A DNA stretch of 9,275 bases from a bacterium (GTDB taxonomy: Bacteria > Bacteroidota > Ignavibacteria > Kapaibacteriales > UBA2268). The position numbers and the translations under genes are program-made. The notes under the pieces were generated by a model that was given only the letters and a program-made list of their open reading frames with translations, was not told the origin of the DNA and searched no databases. Below, piece by piece: positions 4,954 to 9,275 of the stretch (positions within the stretch are counted from its first letter, which is position 1; each line of letters starts with the position of its first letter). Where the stretch lies: the NCBI GenBank assembly GCA_024710535.1, contig JANJUO010000646.1, positions 1 to 9,275 of the forward strand. The letters are read 5' to 3'.

Positions 4954-5143
4954 GATAACGGAATAGATAACGAATCTGCAGGACGCCCCGTATTTACGCG
5001 GCCCTAGGCTTGCTGCCCATGCAGACGAATAAAACCTTTGTAACCATAAAACCCTTTATTTTTCGCGATATTAAGCCTAGTTGAGTTAGGGCAAATATCA
5101 GTTAAACTGACGTTATCGATAACGGAGTGATAACGGGATAACG
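4954..5143. other. Candidate attP with GATAACG arm-type boxes
   Basis: GATAACG occurs at 4954-4960, 4966-4972, 5118-5124, 5129-5135 and 5137-5143, with one inverted copy at 5111-5117 making a perfect 14-bp palindrome with 5118-5124. Two boxes lie on one side and four on the other side of an AT-rich stretch (about 5025-5110), which stands out from the GC-rich element. The arrangement matches arm-type integrase sites flanking a core in lambda/P4-like attP regions, immediately upstream of int. An 8-bp inverted repeat, CTAGGCTT (5004-5011) with AAGCCTAG (5073-5080), sits inside. No tRNA 3' end is recognisable, so the crossover point and host target are not defined. Confidence 0.6.
5081..5108 (+). 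promoter_or_regulatory. int: Probable integrase promoter
   Basis: TTGAGT (5081-5086) and TAAACT (5103-5108) are spaced by 16 bp. The expected transcript start near 5115 falls in the GATAACG palindrome (5111-5124), and two further boxes lie between it and the ATG at 5146. Protein bound to those boxes should therefore repress int, as autoregulation by integrase or control by a Vis/AlpA-like protein would do. Confidence 0.5.
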
Positions 5144-5145
5144 TC

Positions 5146-6198
5146 ATGGCACTCACCGAAACCACCATCCGCAAGCTCAAGAATCCGGAGAAGGAGAGGC
5201 TCATCGGCGACGAGCGCGGCCTGTACCTGCGATGCTACCCCAGCGGCCGCCGTTCGTGGTTGTACCGCAGCCGCAAGGGGGGTAGTTGGAAAACCCGCAA
5301 CTTGGGCGAATGGCCTGGCGTGACCCTCGCCGAGGCCCGCACCAAAGCGGCCGCGCTCGACAAGCGTGTGCTGCCCGACTCCGTTACCTTCGGCGACCTG
5401 CTCGACGAATGGTTCCAGCGTCGGATCGAGCCGCGCTACAAAGTGACGAAGAACATCGAGGTGTACGTCACCAAAGGCAAGGCCGAGGCCGGCAAGACTC
5501 CCCTGCCCCAGCTCACGACGAAGCGCCTCACCGACATTCTGGTCGAGTACGCCGAGGCCGCGCCTGTTGCGGCAAACCGCTGTCTATCGAATTGGAAGCT
5601 GGCGCTGAAATATGCCGTCGAGCGCGGATACATTGAGCGCAGCCCATTGGAAAACACTACGGCGGCAGTAGCGGGCGGCGAGGAAAAATCACGCGACCGC
5701 GTGCTGACGGACGGCGAGATCCGCGCGCTATGGGCCGACCGGCACGACCATGCGCCGCTGCTGCGGTTCCTGCTGCTGACCGGGCTGAGGATCAGCGAGG
5801 CGCAATCGGCCACCCGCGCCAACCTGGACGGCAACACGCTGCACATCCCGGAGAACAAGAGCAGCCGCCCGCACTGGGTGTACTTGCCACCGCTGGCGCT
5901 GGGGCTCGCTGGCGACCACGATGGCTATCTATTCGCGCAGCGCAGCAACACGGCGGTTCAGGCGCGCTTGAGGAATACGGCGAAAGTGACCTGGACGCCG
6001 CACGACCTGCGCCGCACCTTCGCCACCCGACTCGCCGGCCTTGGCGTCGACCCGCTGGTCGTCGAGAAAATGCTGAACCACACCCTCGGCGGAGTGCTGG
6101 CGACCTACAACCGCCACACCTACGACGCCGAGCGCAAGGCCGCCGCCGTCCTGTGGGCGAACGAAGTTCAACGGATCGTAGGGGCGGCGGCAAAATGA
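5146..6198 (+). CDS. int: P4-type tyrosine integrase
   Basis: A 350-aa site-specific recombinase that would integrate and excise the circle at attP. The N-terminal part (LTETTIRKLK, then DERGLYLRCYPSGRRSWLYR and LGEWPGVTLAEAR, residues about 3-66) is the DUF4102-type arm-binding domain. Residues about 80-170 are the core-binding domain. The catalytic set is complete: R215 (TGLRISE), K238 in the beta-turn (ENKSSRPH), H286 and R289 (HDLRRTFATRL), H312 (MLNHTLGG) and the nucleophile Y321 (ATYNRHTY). It is shorter than the roughly 400 aa usual for P4 integrases, mainly through a short linker after the arm domain. All active-site residues remain, so it should be functional. The last bases overlap the next ATG. 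Confidence 0.95.
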   Translation: MALTETTIRKLKNPEKERLIGDERGLYLRCYPSGRRSWLYRSRKGGSWKTRNLGEWPGVTLAEARTKAAALDKRVLPDSVTFGDLLDEWFQRRIEPRYKVTKNIEVYVTKGKAEAGKTPLPQLTTKRLTDILVEYAEAAPVAANRCLSNWKLALKYAVERGYIERSPLENTTAAVAGGEEKSRDRVLTDGEIRALWADRHDHAPLLRFLLLTGLRISEAQSATRANLDGNTLHIPENKSSRPHWVYLPPLALGLAGDHDGYLFAQRSNTAVQARLRNTAKVTWTPHDLRRTFATRLAGLGVDPLVVEKMLNHTLGGVLATYNRHTYDAERKAAAVLWANEVQRIVGAAAK

Positions 6199-6707
6199 TA
6201 AAGATCACCCTGATCGGGGTCGAGCACGACCTGCTGCGGCCCTACCTGGAACGCAACGTCACCGGCCTCGGCACGCTCACCGTCGACGCGCTGGTCGAGA
6301 AGATCAACGCGCTCCCGGACGCCACGCAAGAAAAAGCACTGTTGCGCCACTACTGGGAGCGTCTGTGCCTCGCGCTCAGCCAGGACAACGCCGAGGCCAT
6401 CGCCGGCTGGTTGACGGCACTGGCGCTGGCGACGCACACCGCAGGGTTCCTTCTGCCGAAGGCGGCGAGCCGGGTGAAGTCCTCGAAGCCGCTGAACAGC
6501 GGCGGGCGCGCGGCCGGCACCGCCAGCACCAAGATGAAGGCGTCGAGCCGCAACATGGAGATTCGCCGCATCGTCGAGCGGGAGTACCGAACGACGCCGG
6601 GCGTGAAGGCCAAGCAGTTTGGGCGCTACGCGAACGAGCTGGACGTCGCGGAGAGCACCCTGGTCAAAAAGGCCGCAGCCATCCTGAGAGCGCTGAGAAA
6701 AGAATGA
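6195..6707 (+). CDS. Hypothetical protein co-translated with the integrase
   Basis: A 170-aa protein starts at ATG 6195, overlapping the integrase stop (ATGA), so it is probably translated by coupling. The N-terminal 60 residues are acidic and helical (LIGVEHDLLRPYLERN and following). Residues about 65-95 include a mildly hydrophobic helix (AIAGWLTALALATHTAGFLL) that looks too polar on its flanks to be a sure membrane segment. After a Ser/Gly/Lys linker (about 97-115) comes a basic C-terminal domain. It contains a possible helix-turn-helix (KAKQFGRYANELDVAESTLVKKAAAIL, split here only by its turn near residue 150). I do not recognise the family. A DNA-binding partner of integration or regulation is suggested by position and charge. 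The operator region follows directly. Confidence 0.75.
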   Translation: MIKITLIGVEHDLLRPYLERNVTGLGTLTVDALVEKINALPDATQEKALLRHYWERLCLALSQDNAEAIAGWLTALALATHTAGFLLPKAASRVKSSKPLNSGGRAAGTASTKMKASSRNMEIRRIVEREYRTTPGVKAKQFGRYANELDVAESTLVKKAAAILRALRKE

Positions 6708-6711
6708 TTTT

Positions 6712-6795
6712 CGGATAAGGCTGTACTGACTTATCCGTAATACATTGTTTATAAAGGTTTTTTAGTCTTTTTCGCGTCTAGCATTCGCTTATCCG
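6712..6795 (+). promoter_or_regulatory. Early promoter with three CGGATAAG operator boxes
   Basis: CGGATAAG (6712-6719) and its inverse CTTATCCG (6730-6737) form a dyad with a 10-bp gap, and a second inverse copy lies at 6788-6795. Between them CTGACT (6726-6731) and TATAAA (6750-6755), spaced 18 bp, make a plausible sigma70 promoter. One box overlaps the -35, and the last lies downstream of the expected start. Such placement suits repression or switching of the early operon that begins at 6817. The boxes share the GATAA core with the attP boxes. The dyad is followed by only a weak T-rich stretch, so terminator function for the upstream gene is unlikely. Confidence 0.55.
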
Positions 6796-6816
6796 CAACA
6801 GCAAAGGATGAGCGCA

Positions 6817-7068
6817 ATGAAAGACGACACCACCCCGCCGCCGTCGCAACTGATGGCAAAGCCGGCCCTGACCTTTGAAGAGCTGTTCGGTGGCCTGCTG
6901 AATCTTCCTGATAGCACCGCCGAACAGGTAGCACGCGAAGAGCCTGCGCCCCGGCTGTTCATGCTCGGCCGGCGCCGCTACATCCGCACCGAAGATGCGG
7001 TCGAGTGGCTGAAGCAGCGCGCCGAGGCCGCGCCCTACTTCCCGCGCCGCAACAAGCGCACGGCATAG
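6817..7068 (+). CDS. AlpA/excisionase-like DNA-binding protein
   Basis: An 83-aa protein starts at ATG 6817, with AAAGGA (6803-6808) eight bases upstream; the ATG at 6808 would lie in that site. The first 40 residues are loosely ordered with a short helix (LTFEELFGGLL). The second half, PRLFMLGRRRYIRTEDAVEWLKQR (about residues 45-68), is the end of a MerR/AlpA/Xis-type winged helix: the Gly-Arg-Arg wing, then Ile-Arg-x-x-Asp and a Trp-Leu helix. In satellites such proteins activate int or drive excision, and several bind near their own promoter. As first gene after the CGGATAAG boxes, it is the obvious candidate to bind them. The canonical N-terminal recognition helix is weak here, so the subfamily is uncertain. 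Confidence 0.65.
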   Translation: MKDDTTPPPSQLMAKPALTFEELFGGLLNLPDSTAEQVAREEPAPRLFMLGRRRYIRTEDAVEWLKQRAEAAPYFPRRNKRTA

Positions 7069-7078
7069 GAGCGACGCC

Positions 7079-7234
7079 ATGATAGCCATAAAAAAAGCCC
7101 GCTGGCAGGCGGGCTTAAGCAAACACTTCGACGCACATTCTACTCTTCTGACAGCGCTGCTGGTAGCAATTTCCCCGAGTGTTGGGGCCCTGATCTACAT
7201 GTTGATCGCCCGCTGGATTGGGGGTGGGCAATGA
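7079..7234 (+). CDS. 51-aa single-pass membrane peptide
   Basis: ATG 7079 follows a good ribosome site (AGGAG, 7067-7071), and TGA 7232-7234 overlaps the next start (ATGA), so coupling on both sides supports it as a real gene. The N-terminal 20 residues are basic and amphipathic (IKKARWQAGLSKHF). Residues about 22-45 form one hydrophobic helix (LLTALLVAISPSVGALIYML), followed by ARWIGGGQ. It could be a membrane anchor, a small holin-like or toxin-like peptide, or a regulator; one segment alone does not decide. Codons 5-13 lie inside a strong hairpin that also reads as a reverse-strand terminator. Confidence 0.6.
   Translation: MIAIKKARWQAGLSKHFDAHSTLLTALLVAISPSVGALIYMLIARWIGGGQ
7090..7116 (-). 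terminator. Intrinsic terminator for leftward transcription, inside a + strand gene
   Basis: On the minus strand an 8-bp stem, AAGCCCGC paired with GCGGGCTT (7095-7102 with 7109-7116), has a six-base loop and is followed by seven T (7096-7090). In the + direction only TTAAGC follows, so it would not terminate rightward transcripts. No leftward gene is credible upstream of it. It may block antisense transcripts from the helicase region, or act as a + strand mRNA hairpin near the start of the 51-aa gene. Confidence 0.65.
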
Positions 7235-7461
7235 CTGACCAGAAAACCCGCGTCACCATGCTCTGCCCGTGCTGCGGCGGCGAAGTCACGCACAACCGCT
7301 ACGGGTTCGACCTCATCACCACATCGCCGCCGCGCGTCTCCACCTGGTACGTCTGCGACGCCTGCGAGGCGGCGCTGACCGGCGACGATCCGGCCGCGCG
7401 GGAAAATACCAAGGCCGCCTTCATCAAGCACCTGGAGAGCGACCATGCGACTCCCGCCTAA
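7231..7461 (+). CDS. Small zinc-ribbon protein (hypothetical)
   Basis: A 76-aa protein starts at ATG 7231, overlapping the previous stop, with GGGGGTGGG just upstream. Two CxxC knuckles, C12/C15 (LCPCCGGEV) and C42/C45 (VCDACEAAL), lie 27 residues apart and should bind one zinc. C14 gives an extra cysteine in the first knuckle. Between them is a beta-rich stretch (HNRYGFDLIT ... VSTWY). The end is a charged helix (AARENTKAAFIKHLES). The form is that of small phage and satellite zinc ribbons that accompany replication genes, with no defined role that I know. It overlaps the next gene by 17 bp, so translation is probably linked. Confidence 0.75.
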   Translation: MTDQKTRVTMLCPCCGGEVTHNRYGFDLITTSPPRVSTWYVCDACEAALTGDDPAARENTKAAFIKHLESDHATPA

Positions 7462-7801
7462 CTCCCGCGCGCTGTTCGACCTGCGCCGAAGCGGACGCTT
7501 GCCCGTGCCCGGTCCCTTCGGTCACATCAGCGTGCTGCCCGACTGGAATCTGGAAGTCGCAGGCGCGACCGTGCTGGCACCACCCAGCATCGACCCGCGC
7601 GACCTCGACTTCTGCATCGTCGCAGGCCTCGACGTGACCATCTTCGTGCGGGGAGTCGACGTAGAACATCACGTCGACTTGCTTGTCGCCGTGATGAATG
7701 GCGACCCGAGCAGCATCACCGTCATCGACCTCGACCGCGCTGTCGACGGTCTAGATGCCGGCGTCCTGGCGCTCTACATCCGGAGGGCGGGCGATGAGTG
7801 A
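7445..7801 (+). CDS. 118-aa hypothetical protein upstream of the helicase
   Basis: ATG 7445 has GGAGAG (7434-7439) upstream inside the preceding gene; the stop overlaps the helicase ATG by eight bases. The protein is acidic and rich in Val/Ile/Asp. After a basic start (RLPPNSRALFDLRRSGRLP) it alternates strands and short helices, with FCIVAGLDVTIFVRG (about residues 57-71) and SSITVIDLDRAVDGLDAGVLALYIRR (about 88-114). Hydrophobic stretches are short and broken by Asp, so it is probably soluble. I do not recognise the family. Strict coupling to the DUF927 gene suggests a replication accessory, but that is position only. Confidence 0.75.
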   Translation: MRLPPNSRALFDLRRSGRLPVPGPFGHISVLPDWNLEVAGATVLAPPSIDPRDLDFCIVAGLDVTIFVRGVDVEHHVDLLVAVMNGDPSSITVIDLDRAVDGLDAGVLALYIRRAGDE

Positions 7802-9275
7802 GATCGAAACAACCGGGGCCACCGTCCGCGAGCAAAAGGCGTTCGAAAAAGCCCGTAGGCGCGGCAAAAACAGCAAGCCCAAGGCAACCCCTCAACCCGA
7901 CGAAAAAAACGCCGCAGGCGGCGACGTCGCACCGCCGCTGGAAGGCCAGCGTACCCTGCCCTACTATTTCACTGACGACGCCGGTTTGTGGTACGTCGGC
8001 ACGCGCTCGACGAAAGAGAGTGTCGTCTGGGTCAGCCCTGTCTGGATATGCGCGCCGTTCAAAGTCAAATACCGCGCCCGTCTGCTCGACGGAATGGGCT
8101 GGCGCTTCATCATCGAGATCGTGGACCGTGACAGGCGGCATCGGGACGTCACCCTGCTCGACGCCGAGATCGGCGGCATGGAGGGCGGCTGGTACCGCGC
8201 CCTAGCCGACGCCGGCCTGCGCATTCACCCGAAGAAGCGCCCGGAGCTGGCGCAGTACCTCTTGATGGAGTGCGACGATGCGCCGCGCGCTCGCGCCGTG
8301 GAAAAAACCGGCTGGACCGGGCGGGTGTACGTCATGCCGCACCGCACTGTCGGCCAGGCCGATGAGGCGATCATCTACGAAGGGCAGGACCGTACCGCCG
8401 CGTTCGGCGAGGCCGGCACCGTTCCGGAGTGGCAAGAGCACGTCGGTCGATTCTGCCCGGGCAATTCCCGCTTGATGCTCGCCGTCTGCGCCGCATTGGC
8501 GGCGACGATGCTGCCGCTGGCCGGCGTCCGCGAGTCGGGTGGCCTTCACCTGTTCGGCGCATCGAGCGAAGGCAAGACAACCAGCGAGCGGGTAGCCGCG
8601 TCGACGTTCGGACCGCCGTCGACCTATTTGTCGACCTGGCGCGGTACGGGCTGCGGAATAGAGGGCACCGCCGCCCGCAGTAATCACGCGCTGCTCATCC
8701 TCGACGACATCCGGGAACAGGCCGAGCGCGAGATCGGCAACATCGTGATGATGCTCGGCAACAGTTCCGGCAAGCTGCGGATGAAAGACACGGCGACCAT
8801 GCGGGAGCGTTTGACGTGGCTGCTGCTGTGGTTGTCGACCGGCGAGCATAAGCTCGCACACTACCTGGAGGCCGCTGGCCTCAAGCCCGACCCCGGCATG
8901 GAAGTCCGCCAGCTCGACATTCCTGCCAACGCCGGAGCCGGCCACGGCATCTATGAAAACTTGCACGGCATGGAAAGCGGCGCGGCGCTGGCCGCGCACC
9001 TCGCCGCCGCCACCGAGCGCTATCACGGCGCTGTCGGCGTCGCGTGGCTGGAGCACATTCACCAGCGCTACGACGAGATCGTCCGCGAGCTGCCAGACAA
9101 GGTGCGGGCGATGGCCCACCACCTGCTGCCGGAGAATGCTGAATCGCAGGTGCACCGTGCCGTGCAACGCTTCGCCCTGCTCGCCGTCGCTGGCGAATAC
9201 GCGGCTGCCTGGGGGCTCACCGGATGGAAGCGCGGCGACGCCACCAGCGGGATCAAGACGTGCCTGTCGGCGTGG
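7794..9275 (+). CDS. DUF927 replicative helicase, N-terminal and ATPase part (continues at base 1)
   Basis: ATG 7794 has GGAGGG (7782-7787) six bases upstream. Joined across the circle (7794-9134 plus 1-627) the protein has 655 aa; 9135-9275 repeats the start of the window. The N-terminal 45 residues are charged and flexible, and residues about 50-185 form an unassigned domain. The DUF927 ATPase follows: Walker A GASSEGKTT (255-263), Walker B LLILDD (300-305), a sensor-like LSTGEHKL (347-354) and VRQLDIP (371-377). This order is diagnostic of the family, seen in primase-helicases of phages, satellites and integrated elements. It would unwind DNA at the origin, probably the iterons just past its 3' end. 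No primase catalytic motif (EGYAT or CHC2/Toprim type) is visible. Confidence 0.92.
   Translation, partial: MSEIETTGATVREQKAFEKARRRGKNSKPKATPQPDEKNAAGGDVAPPLEGQRTLPYYFTDDAGLWYVGTRSTKESVVWVSPVWICAPFKVKYRARLLDGMGWRFIIEIVDRDRRHRDVTLLDAEIGGMEGGWYRALADAGLRIHPKKRPELAQYLLMECDDAPRARAVEKTGWTGRVYVMPHRTVGQADEAIIYEGQDRTAAFGEAGTVPEWQEHVGRFCPGNSRLMLAVCAALAATMLPLAGVRESGGLHLFGASSEGKTTSERVAASTFGPPSTYLSTWRGTGCGIEGTAARSNHALLILDDIREQAEREIGNIVMMLGNSSGKLRMKDTATMRERLTWLLLWLSTGEHKLAHYLEAAGLKPDPGMEVRQLDIPANAGAGHGIYENLHGMESGAALAAHLAAATERYHGAVGVAWLEHIHQRYDEIVRELPDKVRAMAHHLLPENAESQVHRAVQRFALLAVAGEYAAAWGLTGWKRGDATSGIKTCLSAW
9135..9275. repeat. Terminal direct repeat, right copy (circular overlap)
   Basis: This copy is identical to 1-141. 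It should be removed once to obtain the 9,134-bp circle. It carries no information of its own and lies wholly within the DUF927 gene. Confidence 0.95.

Noticed and set aside
5730..6194. Upstream extension of the 170-aa gene back to 5730
   Set aside because: The extension is an out-of-frame reading of the integrase catalytic domain. The real start is ATG 6195 at the ATGA overlap.
8600..8635. Three GTCGAC sites within 36 bp
   Set aside because: They fall inside the helicase coding sequence and arise from common Val-Asp and Ser-Thr codon joins in GC-rich DNA. GTCGA is frequent throughout, so this is not a special signal.
8202..9167. Long open frame of 321 codons on the minus strand
   Set aside because: It lies wholly antisense to the DUF927 ATPase, whose motifs are clear. 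Its product is repetitive in Arg/Gly/Ala/Val, as expected of a shadow frame in GC-rich DNA, and it has no recognisable domain.
1..9275. CRISPR array, rRNA or insertion sequence
   Set aside because: No regularly spaced repeat-spacer pattern, no rRNA-like stretch and no transposase gene were seen. The iterons are too short and irregular for a CRISPR array.

Overview
This window is almost certainly one complete small circular element, read slightly more than once around. The first 141 bases (1-141) recur exactly as the last 141 (9135-9275), and a reading frame cut by the window edges continues perfectly across that joint. The true circle would be 9,134 bp. A 141-base overlap is what a de Bruijn assembler leaves on a circular contig. 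The DNA is GC-rich, with strong GGAG-type ribosome sites. The integrase and capsid protein are of types common in Proteobacteria, so a beta- or gammaproteobacterial host is the best guess; the sequence does not fix it further.

The content is that of a phage satellite (P4/PICI-like), not a plasmid or a full phage. Every credible gene lies on the + strand. In circular order from the integrase they are: (1) a candidate attP and promoter with repeated GATAACG boxes (4954-5143), then a P4-type tyrosine integrase (5146-6198) and a coupled 170-aa unknown protein; (2) a promoter with CGGATAAG operator boxes (6712-6795), then an early operon of an AlpA/excisionase-like protein, a 51-aa membrane peptide, a zinc-ribbon protein, a 118-aa unknown and a 655-aa DUF927 replicative helicase that runs through the window junction (7794-9134 joined to 1-627); (3) a 340-bp block of GGGAAAC/GTTTCCC iterons with a 20-bp direct repeat and a 24-bp palindrome (644-982), the best candidate for the replication origin; (4) a packaging/capsid module: a helix-turn-helix plus coiled-coil protein resembling a small terminase subunit, a 145-aa unknown, an HK97-fold major capsid protein, and two small related proteins; (5) a strongly self-complementary, possibly pseudoknotted stretch (3819-3896), a previously hidden 48-aa gene, a CxxC protein, and a one-gene cassette (4610-4891) with its own putative promoter, hairpin leader and intrinsic terminator.

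The notable point is what is missing. There is a major capsid protein and a probable TerS, but no large terminase, portal, head protease, scaffold, tail or lysis gene. That suggests an element that excises and replicates by itself (integrase, DUF927, iterons), builds a shell of its own capsid protein, and takes packaging motor, portal and tails from a helper phage. This is more minimal than the published capsid-forming PICIs, which carry a whole head module. The helper-dependent life cycle is inference; the gene content and circularity are seen directly.
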